Below, piece by piece: positions 21,891-34,085 of a DNA stretch of 64,000 nt; position 1 is the stretch's first letter, and each line of letters begins with the position of its first letter. The stretch comes from Solea solea. Taxonomy: Eukaryota; Chordata; Actinopteri; Pleuronectiformes; Soleidae. Made by a program: the position numbers and the translations under genes. The notes beneath the pieces were generated by a model that did not search any database, was not told where the DNA came from, and was given only the letters and a program-made list of their open reading frames with translations. The DNA lies in the NCBI RefSeq assembly GCF_958295425.1, contig NC_081154.1, positions 5,677,139-5,741,138 on the forward strand, read 5' to 3'.

Positions 21891-23800
21891 AATTGTCCAG
21901 CGTCCAGTTGCTCCTCTTTCTGTTTACGAACAAGACATGCAGTACTCCCTGGTTGTCACAAACAAATAAGCTTTTAATAAGAATTAAAAGCAAAAAAGCC
22001 ATTAAAGTGTTAGCAACAGTCTCAGTGCCAATGGTTGTAGCCAGCCTGGTGCCAGTGATGGGACGGAGGCCAACGTGAGGAAGCTCATTATACCTGCTCT
22101 GCACCAGATGGCAGGCAGACAAAGTTAGTAACTACTGAATCATCATCTTTTGTTGCAAGAATCTTAATGTTAAACCAAGAATTATAATAGTGGATGGAAT
22201 GTGCAAGGGATGGGGGGGGGGAGCATTTCTGCATGCTGTGCCAACATCCCATGGCTCCTATAGCACCACTGAAGTAGATTGAGGCAGACTGGCCAAATAG
22301 ACTGAAGTAGCCCAGTTGTTGTAGCTACGGCTCCCTCAGCTCCTGGGAGCCAGGCACAAAAGGGGTAATGTTTGTTTGTTAATGCCACATGGTCTGCAGC
22401 ACTTTGTGTGTGTATATGCTTGGATATTACATGTGTATGCATATATGTGTGTGTGTGTGCGTGTGTGTGTCAAGTTTCCAGATGTAGCGAAGGTTTATGT
22501 TATTTAAATTGGCTCATACATCACGCTACCAGCCCCATTATGACTGAGGTCTGCTATCTAAACCACACATCTGCTGCTCTCTTTTTGTCTTTTTTATTTG
22601 CATAAACTGGTCACTGGTTTGAAAAATGTCCATCACAAATGATGCGAGGAAAAAGCCATGCCTATCTGCTCCAATTTGTTCTTTCCATTTTCTTTACCGC
22701 AGCGCTGCAGTATCTGAGACATAAGTCCGAGAAAACACTGGAAAAAATTTAAGTACTCAATTTTTTCTGCTCTCGTTGCTACAGCCCCCGAAACCTGACC
22801 AAACTCACATCGGATCAAACCGTTACATTTGGATTAAACTGCAGATTACAAAACCCAAGGTAACCCAGGGTAGAGATATAGATCTTAGGGTTTTCAATCA
22901 TGTAGCAGCTATAGAGCTTGTGCACAGATTCATGTAGGTAAGCTGGAGAGACTTAATACACTTACAGGTCATACATTTATGCCAAACAACTCGCATTTAA
23001 AGTTGTATTTTTGTAATGCTGTTGAGATTTCAGAAACCCTTAAGATTGTGTTTGTCTGACCGACACAGAGCCTTCCTTGATGATGAAGTGTTGCGGTGCA
23101 CGTGTTGATCTTGGATCAACAACTTTGCAGGATGACCAAGCATCACGTTGCCAGAGCCCTGGGTGTGTGTTCTCTCCCTGCTGTATCATTAGACTGGTTC
23201 CACTTCAAGGGCTGCTGTCAGTGTGAGTAAGTTATTGAGAAATATGTCCCATACTATGGGGAGATGTTGTCTATATTCCACAGTATCAAAGATCTACCTG
23301 CAGCTATGTTGTTGGCCCTCAACAACCACACAGAAGGTTTTGGTCGGACATTTTTATCTCAAGATTCCTGGGAGGATCCTCACCTGCTTGGCAAATATCA
23401 CAAAAACTCCATTATCAGCAGCAAAGCTCTTAAACTAAACACTCATACTGTTCAAATATTATGCCAGTGCTTATACCAAGGCTCTGGAGAAGTTAAAATA
23501 AGGGCACTCATTGAGTAGTTTGAGGAACCACAACTACAAAGAGCTACAGCCACTTCAGTTTGATATTTCAGCAGACAGAAATACTTGGAAAGTCACTATT
23601 TTCTCTGCACTGGTGCCAAGAAAATGAGGGGGATAATGCTAAAATACATATCAAATAAGTGTTTAAAGTAATGTCAAAAATGTTACCAGGGTAATTTACT
23701 ATCATTTACACATTTCCTATGAAAATGACTTCTAGCTGTTCATCTTTAGCATTTAGCTCAGCATCACCACAGTCACTTTCCATTATAAGCGTCAGTTTTA
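21891..23800. other. Noncoding with a short TG microsatellite
   Basis: A TG/GTGC run lies at about 22441-22471 and a G10 run near 22211. A frame at 23264-23518 is open for 84 codons, but has no domain or splice support and looks fortuitous. Otherwise nothing recognised. Confidence 0.35.
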
Positions 23801-24350
23801 CGAACCCTAATGGAAAAGCAAAGTACTTGCTTTTTAGTACCTGCTCTGGCAAGGTTCCAGGTGGGTTGAGCCAATACTAAAATGTGACGTCGACAGACTG
23901 ATTGATCAGAGGGTGTCGTCACTGGAAGAGTCATAAGTGCGACGTCCGACACAGGAATCAGACCGCACAATGCCGAACTGCAGATCAGTTAAAAAGACTT
24001 AAAAATCATGAAAATGTGTGTTAATCTCCAACAAGGAAATGTCTAAAATCTCAATATTTAACAGAGGAGTCTGGTGTGTTTAGCAAAAGCACTGCTGAAA
24101 GCCAACGATCGTGAGCCGAATCACAACCCGTTCAGTTGTATTTCAGTTCAGTGATTGTCAGACAAAGTCTGTACTGAATTAATCTTTTTTATCAACTGAT
24201 TCTAATGATTCTGTACACCGAAAACAACTGCTTTGCTCGTCACTAGTTAGTGTGTTTGTGTTGTGTTTACGTCATGGCAGTTTCACGCAACCATGCTATG
24301 ACCGAACCGAGTCGAGTCGAGCAGTGCTAGAACTGTACCATGAAAAAGCA
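23801..24350. mobile_element. Non-autonomous DNA element, 'TAATGGAAAAGCA' type
   Basis: The left end AACCCTAATGGAAAAGCA mirrors the right end GAACTGTACCATGAAAAAGC, loose inverted ends of a widespread fish element. The body has GGTTGAGCCAATACTAAAAT, TGATCAGAGGGTGTCGTCAC and CCGAGTCGAGTCGAGCAGTG. No ORF. A related relic lies at about 26.81-26.96 kb. Confidence 0.6.
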
Positions 24351-24835
24351 GCACTATACACTTAAATAGTAGTGAAATTGTACCTTCTGATTACATTAGC
24401 CGATAGCATTAGCCACTAGTGAAATGCATGGTCTTGTCTATGCTGCTATATTCCACACAATAGTTTTGTTTTCCTTTGAGTTAAACAATACCTTCTGTTT
24501 ACGTTAGCCGATAGCATTAGCCACTAGTGAAATGCATGGTCTTGTCTATGCTGCTATATTCCACACAATAGTTTTGTTTTCCTTTGAATTAAACAATACC
24601 TTCTGTTTACGTTAGCCGATAGCCATTAGCGAAACACACACACACACTCAGGCTGGTTTGTTCATTTGCGGCTGCTGCATAAACATGGCGGCCGGAAAAA
24701 TTATTAGCAAAACACATGCTCTGGGCTGCGCTGCTATACTCCAGACTGCTCTCAGTGCTTTTCATCTGTCTTTGAAATAAGTCATAAAGTTATGGGATAT
24801 TAGGTTCTGATGATTAAACGGACATGAACTGACCA
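24351..24835. mobile_element. MITE relic with internal duplication
   Basis: Carries ATTAGCCGATAGCATTAGC, TGGTTTGTTCATT, AACATGGCGGCCGG and CTGCTATACTCCAGACTG, blocks typical of the fish MITE family ending in ACACTGGACCTTTAA. A portion is tandemly duplicated (separate entry). Confidence 0.5.
24381..24632. repeat. 108-bp tandem duplication
   Basis: TACCTTCTG starts at 24381, 24489 and 24597, an exact 108-bp period: two full units that are nearly identical and a third partial one. High identity points to recent duplication. Confidence 0.9.
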
Positions 24836-25489
24836 CATTTCTTCATATTTAAAAAAAACAACCCTGGATGTGCCTTGCCTGCTAGCAGTGTCGACCAGTA
24901 CTCGAGGAGTACACCGGAGTGTGTTCTTTGCATGTCAGTTTGAATAAAAACATAAAGACTATGCAAACATGTAATACATGAAGGTCTGATGGCAGAGGAT
25001 AAAGCAACAGTAGATGGTGATTTGAGGTAAGTTTTCCTGCTGTCTCACTGATAGTCTAGGACTGGGATTTGGGAAAGGAAACCCGATCCAGGTCTGCTGC
25101 TCCCGTCTGAGAAAAGATCGGCATATGGAATTCATCCACCAAATACATCTATTTTTCATCATCGCCTGCCTCTCCTTTCTTCATTGTTGTGCCGAGTTTC
25201 TAATGGGACTGCTTGACCAATGCGTCGTTTACATGCCAAATGCTCTGCACTCTCTCATCTGCTTCTTTCTTTCCCGTTTAAGCAAAGGCCTGGGAATGAC
25301 TCATGTCTTTTAAAGTGTCATTAAACAACACTTTAAGGGGATTATTGTTCGTAACCCAGAAATAACGCAAGATAAAGTCAGTTAGTGCAAGAAATACTTA
25401 AGCATTTCAACATGGGGTTCTGTCTCGAAATGTTTTTTTATATTTAAAAAGGCAGTTTCACATTGGTATCTGCATGTTTTATTCCAATA

Positions 25490-25735
25490 AATTGAATGTG
25501 AATACACTTAGATAGTCGTGAAAGTATACCTTCTGATTACATTAGCTGATAGCAACATACGCACACTCCAGCTGGTTTGTCCATTCTGGCTTATTTTGAG
25601 GCTATGAAAACCAAACAATATTATTTTTCAATCAGTTATACACTTATATAAACATTTGTATGGGTAGTACATTTAATCTTAGATAAGAAAACCCACAAAA
25701 ATGTTACTCACTGAACCTTTAAGGCTTTACTTTAA
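25490..25735. mobile_element. Second MITE copy related to 24.35-24.83 kb
   Basis: ATACCTTCTGATTACATTAG, GATAGCAACATACGCACACT and CTGGTTTGTCCATTCTGG recur from the element 1 kb upstream. It ends near TCACTGAACCTTTAAGG, a decayed form of the family terminus. Confidence 0.5.
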
Positions 25736-26800
25736 TTATTTATTGAAAAGGTGGCTGTTCTATGAACTTTTTTTAAACCAAACTTAATTGTGTGGGGATG
25801 GCAAGGCCTAAACCAGGTCCAGGTAAACTGATATAATCATATATCAAATATAAAATGAGTGCGATATGACTGCAAAATGCTATATTCTGCTTTTTTTTTG
25901 CAGAGAAATACATTCCTAATAGTTGAGGTTGATCAGTTCTATGTTGAGGTGAAGCTACTGGTTTGTTGAAGGGTTAAAATGAAAGAAACCATATGATTAC
26001 TTTATGTAACTTTTACCACTTCAAACAGAGGCTAAAAAATGAGGAATCCAAGCCAAAACCCTTTACCTCTGTGGCTTTGTGCTTTAGTCAGATTGTGGTT
26101 TTGTGGTGCAGCCTTCATGAATAATCTTAGACAGGCCTCATTAGCAAATAAGTACCGCAATTGCTCGGTGCTCGAAGATACAGTAAGTGAGTGTGTAGAT
26201 ATTGATATTTGGAAGCATTTAAAACGTGTTTATATAAAGTGTGAGTAGGGCAAATGATGCCAAATGTAGAATTAAGGATCTTGAGATTCATCCAAAGGGC
26301 TTGTTTGAGGACACGCTGATAACAGTCCAGTTTAACTGCAATTACATTTAATTAGTGACCAAATAATGTGCTGTCCCTGCCAACCCCAATGTTTTATAGT
26401 AACACACTCTCATGCATGTGTACAGACATACATGAGTCAGGCTGAGGTGTGAGGCCTGGCCTTGGAATAGCTACTGCTGTTTGACGTATTTGTTAAAGGA
26501 TAATTACGTTGTAGGAATGTTTATCACCACTCGGAGCAGCTCCAGTTCCTGCTCTTGTCAAAACTCCAATGACCGTTGATCAACAAGTTCATTTACACGT
26601 GTGTTCAAACTTGTAGGCATTTGTTCCCAACAACTTCTTTCTTGACAAACAACGCCAGAAAGAAAACAATAACCCTAAACTCCTCGCATTAACTTCGAGC
26701 AAGTATCCACACGGTTACCATCTTCCATGTTGTACCCCTTGGCCACCATATGGACTGATCAGCTGACTGTCGTGAGAGCCGGTCTAGCTGCACCTGCACA
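25736..26800. other. Noncoding, nothing recognised
   Basis: No gene supported. A 69-codon frame at 26039-26248 has no domain or splice context. Confidence 0.35.
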
Positions 26801-26809
26801 GTACTGTAG

Positions 26810-27340
26810 CATTTTATGCTGGTACCCAAGGTAAAGTGCCGTACTGTACTATTACTCTGGTACCCCAAGGGAAGGGTGCTGTAAAAATGGAATGCTTGGG
26901 GCCAGTTATTTTGGTACTATTCCTAATGGAAATGCAAAAAAAATACGTACTGTACCAGATGGACCATAGTGGGCCTCTGCAGACATGTGACCAAGGCCTG
27001 AGTCAGCAAGTATAGCATAAGAGTAAAGTTCTCGTCAGTAACAGAACAAATCTTTATACCGGTACTCAAGATTGTCACATGTCCACAGTGGTCTGCTATG
27101 GTCCGTGTGACCAAGGCCTAAGTCTGGTAGTGTAGCACTTGGGTTAAGAGCTTGATACCATCTGTCAGTAAAAGTAGCCAGATGAACTAAGTCCGGTAGT
27201 GTAGCACTAGAGCACTCTTGGTAGAACCAGTTAGTAAGAATTGTCAGCCAATCAGAAATCAAACCTCTAGCACTCTAGTGCTACACATGTCCACAGTGGT
27301 CTGCTATGGTCCGTGTAACCGTCTGTCAGTAAAAGCTTTG
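26810..27340. repeat. Complex repeat block with direct and inverted repeats
   Basis: Begins with GGTACC-rich relic sequence and GGTACTATTCCTAATGGAAA, like the end of the 23.8-kb element. Inside are a perfect 33-bp direct repeat (27076-27108 and 27284-27316) and a perfect 14-bp inverted repeat, GTGTAGCACTAGAG (27199-27212) against its complement (27273-27286). No coding sequence. Confidence 0.7.
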
Positions 27341-28440
27341 GATGAATCATTAAAGAAGATGAATCATTAAAGCTGAACATTTGTCACCCACATCTTTGTA
27401 CCGGTTTGATTTCTGATCAGAAATCTGAGTTTCAAGTTTCAACGACAGAGAGCGACAGACACAGAAATACAGTCTGAGTCAAAATCAAGGATGTGGTGAG
27501 AAAGACAGATGTGTGGAAGGTGAGAGTTCCGTGTGTGTGCGTGTGATGAATATCGGCTGAATTCCTTTCCTCAACAGTCGCTGTCGATGTATAACTCATG
27601 CCAGAAGTGAATACTGAGCTGGACTGACAGACAGCTTAAAATACAGGATGAGAGACGGAGTCAAGCAGAAGTCTGAGTTGTATCATAGCTTTATCGATTC
27701 AGCAGATCCCACTCATGCCTGATGACCTTTTGGATTGGATCGTCTGGAAAATACATGGAGAACCAAGTCAGAATGGTAATATCACGTGGTCAGACCTGGC
27801 AGAATTAGCATCCGACATGGTCATAGTCTCGGTGCAGATTCAGCCACACACTCATACAGCACTTGTTCTACAAAACACGTCATCAGAGGCACTTAATAAA
27901 GACTGATTGCAGTCAAATGAAAGGTCACAGGGAGTTTGAGATAAAACATACACTGAGACAAAAAAATAAATGTGCATTTTGTTTTGTCTGATGAAGTACA
28001 CATGCAGCAAAGTGTAATGGAGCAAACAGCAGTTTCAACATAACACCTTGTTGTTTTTGTCCCTCGTCCAACAACACGAAATAAGCAGCAGTATTCTCGA
28101 CTAAATCATAAAAATGGTGACGGAAGATTAGAGACGTGTGCATATCTGTGAGCTGCTTTAAATCTGATGCTTTAACTCGGTGGCTAATCTCTACTGTTTC
28201 TACGGATTCAAGTTTGTAGTTTTTTCCGGAAATTCTTGGATTTCTGTAAAGCACTGGTATGTAACCTGTGGACAAAAATACCAATATCAATTATAGCAGC
28301 TGTTTAATGACTTTTAAGTCATTTTAAGTGATCGCAGGTCAGCTTTACTGAACTTGCTGGACCTGGAATACACATAAATTCAGTGTGTTCCCATAGAATT
28401 TATATAAGAATTGTTGCAGAGCGACCTCCAGTGCTCAGCT
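27341..28440. other. Noncoding, nothing recognised
   Basis: A 121-codon minus-strand frame (28290-27925) crosses ordinary AT-rich DNA and shows no recognisable family; judged fortuitous. Confidence 0.35.
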
Positions 28441-28467
28441 GCCAGTTCTTTAACAAGAGTAAACTGG

Positions 28468-28750
28468 TTTAAACACATCACCCTGGTTTGAGCCTCTTCA
28501 CACTGACATCCAGTATGTTTTAGGAGTTATTTTAATTTCTTACAAAGCAATTAATGCTCTGGCTCCTCAGCATAATAAGGGTCTTTTATCCCCATAACTG
28601 TGTTCATACCTTGAGGTTAAACACTTCCAGATTTCCAGGTCACTCCCAGTTTTACCTTTGAGAAGTGATGTACAAACAAGATTTTTATGTTTTAATATTC
28701 GATTAAAATACCTGCTTTACAAATCTACATTGTTCAAGGACAGAGGTGGC
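28468..28750 (+). mobile_element. Degenerate LINE reverse-transcriptase fragment
   Basis: Translation with frame shifts gives an L2/Rex1-like segment resembling HITPVLASLHWLPV then KALNALAPQ, found in the C-terminal part of fish LINE polymerases. Several stops and frameshifts show a dead relic. Confidence 0.6.
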
Positions 28751-29094
28751 AATTAAAGAGGCTCCATTCTCTTTATTACAAGTCAGTGACTCATCAGAAT
28801 CGTTTTGAAGCTGTTGTTTTAAGAAAAAAAAAGTCACATGATGTTGCTATAAATTAAGATAAGAACGTAGCCAATGCTAAAAAAAAATGACTCTGCTGCT
28901 CAGGCTGATTCACATTCAGGGTTCAAGATGTGTTTGTGATTGCACGCTCTGCATCTTTTACTATAATGGACTCATGTACTTGGACAAAGTGACACCTGCA
29001 GTATGTCTAAATAACAAAGAAGCCTCCATTTTAACAGAGACATGTAACTCTGCCTGAAAGAAGCGTGATGCAAGATGATTTGTGTCATTGAAAC

Positions 29095-29235
29095 CTTTCA
29101 GTATTCACCTAAAAAAGAGATTAGTGGGGTCATCAGTGTGTCGCTGTAGCTGGTCCAAGACAAACAATGGAGCCCGGGGGCCGACAGTGTGGACCTCGCT
29201 TAGCAGGACAGCACTCTTGTTATTTTAATGTCTAC
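29095..29235. promoter_or_regulatory. Weak candidate regulatory block
   Basis: Repeat-free and GC-richer than its flanks, with a SOX-type core ACAAACAATGG (about 29161-29171). Suggestive only. Confidence 0.2.
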
Positions 29236-29912
29236 TTCACTTGTGTTTATGGCTGTACTCACATATTTATGGTACGGAGCTGTGCTTATGTTGGTTCCTC
29301 AGAGTGTTGGTCAATCCATGTGATACACCCCTGAGGTTGCAGCCTCTGCGATTTGTTCTGAAAATGCAGCCTGAAGTCAGTTTTCATCACCGGCGTCTTG
29401 AGGCTAAAGGATCCTGCGTCCTGACATTGGACTAATGTGTACTGGAGCTAAATCTTAAAACTGCACTAATGCAAACATCCATATTTTTTATATTGACAGT
29501 GGATCAAACGGCTAATAGGACACGAATCCTAGGACAATTCAAACACATTCTTCAGCTTCACTGAGCATTTTAGCTTCTTTTAGTTTTGATGTAATGACCT
29601 ATGACCTGCTCTCAAACAGCAGGAAGAAATATCAATGAAAATAAATGGAAATGGAAAAAGAGACAAAGGCAGCACTATAGGCTTTAGAGCACCAGAATTC
29701 CAGATCTAATACAATACCAGTTCCTATGCAATCAGTATCTATGTAACACAAACCAAATTTGGGTTATATTTTATTCATTATGTGAATGTTTTGTGTTCCA
29801 CTTTTACACCAGTGGATGAGACATTCTTTAACCCTTCTGTGACCAATTTGGCAAGCGTACTTCTCATAACCATAACTCCTAGACCATTTGTGATATCTAG
29901 AAATTCAAAAAC

Positions 29913-30036
29913 AATGGACTGGTGATCTGTCCAGGGTGTGATCCTGCCTTGCACTCTATTTCAGCTGAGATTGCACGGCGACCCTCATGTGGAGAATAAA
30001 GCGGTCAAAGATGGATACGACGATAAGAGGATTAAG
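29913..30036 (+). mobile_element. Decayed 'GTCCAGGGTGT' retroelement-like tail
   Basis: GGACTGGTGATCTGTCCAGG, GTGTGATCCTGCCTTGCACT and a GGATACGACG remnant resemble the fish repeat that reads 'GGCGACCTGTCCAGGGTGTACCCC... GATGGATGG'. A smaller fragment is at about 51741-51800. Sits directly against the hAT-like copy at 30.04 kb. Confidence 0.45.
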
Positions 30037-30039
30037 GGT

Positions 30040-30297
30040 TATAGCATAATAACCTATAAACAGCAAGGATTCCAACATGTTCCCTTTGTTTTACATTTAA
30101 TAAAGTATATTTTTTTAAAACATATCATGAACCACTTGAAATGAATGGAGAAAAATAGGTGAAAATTCAACAATATCATGCCTAAGTTTACCATTTACTC
30201 ATGTGCCTGACAACTTCCAGATCACAGTTGATCAGGAATCTAGAACTGAAAAATGTGGGCCAGATTGGACCCGCTGGCCTTATGTTTGACACCCCTG
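30040..30297 (+). mobile_element. hAT-like non-autonomous element, copy 2
   Basis: Shares AATAACCTATAAACA with copy 1 (17.07-17.35 kb), and ends in GGGCCAGATTGGACCCGCTG then GTTTGACACCCCTG at 30284-30297. The left part is missing or fused to the preceding relic. Confidence 0.65.
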
Positions 30298-31580
30298 GTT
30301 TAAGCACTGGTGCTGTTTGAACATGCTCACTTTATCACCTGTAATAGAAAAAAGAAAATGTCATACAACCCTCATCAGCGTGATATATCATGTGAAAAAT
30401 AAATCTACAGAGGCAAACTTTCCCCCAAGAAGCTGGTAGAAACCAAAGCAAATAAACTGCCCTCACCAGTGAATTAATTTACAACATATATATGCAATTT
30501 CTGACCTTTTTCCACTATTTTTTTTCTCTTTTGGACACATTAATATAACATTGTTGCCAAAATGGCGTCCTAAAAATAGACGACATACAAACAGAAACTT
30601 TGTTGCAGACCAGACTTTTGAGGGCAAAATCATTTTTAAAGAAAAGGAAAGAGCCACTGGGAAATATCCCGTAGAGTTTGTTAATATTAACGATGACATG
30701 TTTACTGAGTATATACACTAACCATATGGTAAAAATATCACGTTTGAGGTTGAAGCACCAAAAACATGTTTTCTACAACAAGTTATTATGCCTCATACAA
30801 AAAAAGGGAGCAGAATACAGAATATATGACATGTAGATAATCAGATTATTTTATCTTTTTGTTTGTAATCTGGAACAGCAGTGTGTGTGTGTGTGTGTGT
30901 GTGTAGCATAGGGAGGATTCATTCCCCCTTAAAATAACCAACATTTGATTTTCCGCCGGCTGAAAACGCCAGGATTTATCCCGATGATATCCTGTTTCAG
31001 TGTTGGCTTTAACATCCAAGCTTGGCAGGGAGAACAGAGCGCCTGCCCAACGCTTACTCTCGGTTTTGTTAAAAGGCAACAAAGTGCCAAGAACAATATA
31101 AACAAAATGTACCAGTTTCTTGAATTCATTTTTCTAATCACGTATCTTTCCGGGACAGTTTCCGAGCATGTTTGCTCTCTCCTTTCTTTCACATGAACTC
31201 TCTCTAGTTTAACACTTTCGCATAATTATATACGTCAATAACTTTGATTAATTACATTTAGACTGAATATGTATCAGATTTATGCTGATAATTAATGTTA
31301 TAGACGAGTGATCTGGTGTTTTTTTTTACTTTTGTGTTAAAATCACGTCATCCAGTATCAAATATATTTCAGTGTGAAATATTCAATGACAATATGCTGA
31401 TTTATTCTGTTGTAATTTACTTAATACATGAATAAATTACGACTTTTTGAAATCTAGACAAACTTCAATGTGGCTCATGAGAATTTTCAAATCTTGGGTT
31501 AACATTTTATATTCTTGAATAACTCAGATTAAACGCTCTCCAGTGTTCTTGGTCCTGGTCTAATACGACCAGTGTATTTC
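30298..31580. other. Noncoding with TG microsatellite
   Basis: A (TG)n run of about 22 bp lies at 30881-30904. A minus-strand frame at 31192-30929 begins with a signal-peptide-like stretch, but has no homology or splice context. Nothing else seen. Confidence 0.35.
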
Positions 31581-31584
31581 TACT

Positions 31585-32275
31585 ACTCTCATATTAAATA
31601 TCGCAATGACATCGTATTGGGACCTAAATATTGTATTGTAATGTAATATAATATAACACGATATATCGTATCGTGTCTCAAATATCACGATGATATCGCA
31701 TCGTGACTTAAATATCGTAGTGTAAATATTGTGATGATAACGCATAGTAATGATATTGAATCGTGACTTAAATATCGTGATATCATATAGTGACAATATC
31801 ATATTGTGACTTGAATATCGTGATGATAAATCATGACTTAAATATTGTGATGACATGATATTGTGGCGTAAATAGCGTGATGATAACGTATAGTAATGAT
31901 ATTGTATCGTGACTTAAATATCGTGATGATATCGCATAATGATGATATCCTAAGGTGACTTAAATATCGCAATGATATGATATTGTGATGAAATCATAAG
32001 GTGACTTAAATATCGTGATGATATGAAATCATGGCGTAAATATCATGATGATAACATATAGTGACAATATCATATTGTGGCTTAAATATCACGATGATAT
32101 ATCGTGACTTAAATATCGTGATGATATTGCATACTGATGATATCGTAATGTGACATAAATATCATGATGATATGATATTGTGACTTTAATATTGTGATGC
32201 AATCATAATGCGACTTCAATATTGCAATGATATATTGTATAATGACCATATTGTACTGTGACTTAAATATCGTGA
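31585..32275. repeat. ATCG-rich minisatellite array
   Basis: About 18 degenerate copies of a core close to GACTTAAATATCGTGATGAT over about 690 bp, spaced 22-50 bp. Variable linkers are rich in ATGATAT and ATCGCAT. Some units vary as GGCGTAAATATC or GACTTCAATATTG. Dense in CGAT/ATCG words and very AT-rich. Copies counted by eye. Confidence 0.8.
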
Positions 32276-33870
32276 AACCAGCTTTTGTATATTCTAAGAT
32301 GGCCGTCAGCGAAGTGCAGCTGTCTTTTGTAGAAAACTACAACAAGCTGTGTGTACGTCATCCAGATCATTGGTCTGATTGGTTGTAGGTCTGTCCAGTT
32401 GTGTGCAGAGGCATTTGGATCTACGTTTGTTGGTCACGCCTCTTGAAAGTGGGAGGTGACTACATCCTTTCCAGACTCTGGAAATGGTCTATTTTGTGCG
32501 AATGCTTATCTTAGCTTCGTATTCCACGGACACAACCGTCTTTGACAAGACGTTTCCATCGTGTGATGAAATTGACGACATAAGCTCTCGCTGGGAGTGA
32601 CGTTAACAGCTCCTTTAATGTGAGACAATGTGAGAAAACTCTCCAACAAAAAGGGGTTTCTGACATCGTTTGCTGCCTCAGCCTCTCTGGTTCTCATTTG
32701 TGGTGTCTCTTGTCTTCTGTCAGCGTAACCTTCCCTGAAGGTTTGGCAGAATCCGTGAAATGTCTCCAATCAGACATGTGCGCCGGCGTTCCTGTGCGGT
32801 TTTGCTTGGCAGCAGATTTGAGCATCGTTGCTGGGCTTTCTTTGTTGTTTTTTTTTTTTTTGGTTACCGGCCTTGTTTCCAACAACTGAGAGAGGTAAAC
32901 TCGGGCAGCACAGGATGTTTTGGGATCGCGAGTGTGATGCCACAAAACGCCTCCGGTGAATTTAATGAACATGTGTAAAACTGAAGTGTGGAGGGAGCAA
33001 ATCCTCTGATATTAATTATGAGCCAGGAAACCTAGATATCATGAATCATCATTGTTAGTTATGATAATTGTCCTTTAAATAAATAAAAATAAACATGAAT
33101 AACTATTACATGTATTGTGGGTGACTTTACATCAGCTGAATCACTTGTAAGTGGCAAAAAAACATGTTTTTTATTTTGATTTTGATTTTAATGGCAGAGG
33201 AAGTAGCTGAGTGACATCACGAACACCAGATTTGCAAGTCATCAAGAGCAGCTCGATATTTTCCACTTAAGTTTGTGCGTGTTGCCCAGGAAGTGACACA
33301 GCAAAGTCTGGACGGTCTAAAAATAGACACAAGTATAAATGTTCGAGCCTCTCAACAGAAGTCCTCTTACAACTACTGGGTGTGTTAGGAGCCAGTCAAC
33401 CGGCAGTGAATCATCACCCAAAGTGAATGGGATTCTGGCCATGGGTCAGCGCGGTGACTCAGTGGGCAGTGGTGCTGTGATGAGTAACGAGTAAGTGATA
33501 CTGACGGAAGCCAACGTTGAAAACTTGAAACACATGCTGAGTGAGTTCAGGCGCACAAAGTGAAGTCAAGCTCGTATGAGCTGAGCTTTTAGTGAGTGCC
33601 ATTAAAAAGTTTGACAATGTTATCATTATTATTACTGTGGGATAATTAGTAGTGCAGTATCATTATATTATCATCTGTTTTACATTATAGGCATAGTATG
33701 ATTGTGCTATTCTTGTCACGTATATATTTTATTGTCTTATATACTTGTTTCCCATTTATGTTTCTGAGTAGATTTTATACTATACTCCGGCTACTCTAAC
33801 TCAAAATTGTCCCCCATGTGGATCAATATAGGATTTTAATCATAATCCAACTCTGTTTCTGAGTTAGATT
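32276..33870. other. Noncoding, nothing certain
   Basis: No gene supported. Around 32480-32720 is repeat-free, CpG-bearing sequence of uncertain role. A T15 run lies near 32850. Confidence 0.3.
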
Positions 33871-33879
33871 TTTTAATGT

Positions 33880-34085
33880 TTTTAGTGTTTCCTTCCCTAC
33901 CTCATCTGATGGTTTTTAAGCCAGTGACTTAAACTTCTAAACTTTCATTGTTTTAATGCTGTATGTTTTTATATTTGGATGAATTATTATGTATTTACAG
34001 CATATGCAGTGTCAATTCAGTGTGAGCTATGGTATACTTGAATTTCCCCAAGGGGATGAATTAAATTCATCTAATCTAATCTAAT
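33880..34085 (+). mobile_element. LINE 3' tail with ATCTA repeats
   Basis: Ends in TTGAATTTCCCCAAGGGGAT, followed by a short repeat of TCTAA (34066-34085). This is the usual 3' end of a fish LINE whose tail is 'GAATTTCCCCTTGGGGAT...' plus a short tandem repeat. Only 3' UTR remains. Confidence 0.6.

Noticed and set aside
27925..28290. 121-codon minus-strand frame
   Set aside because: No recognisable family and no exon context; length is within chance expectation for 64 kb.
30929..31192. 87-codon minus frame with signal-peptide-like start
   Set aside because: Hydrophobic stretch in AT-rich DNA, no homologue recognised, no splice partners, no promoter signals.
31585..32275. Possible CRISPR-like repeat-spacer pattern
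   Set aside because: Units are degenerate, spacers are variants of the same words and lengths vary; eukaryotic minisatellite.
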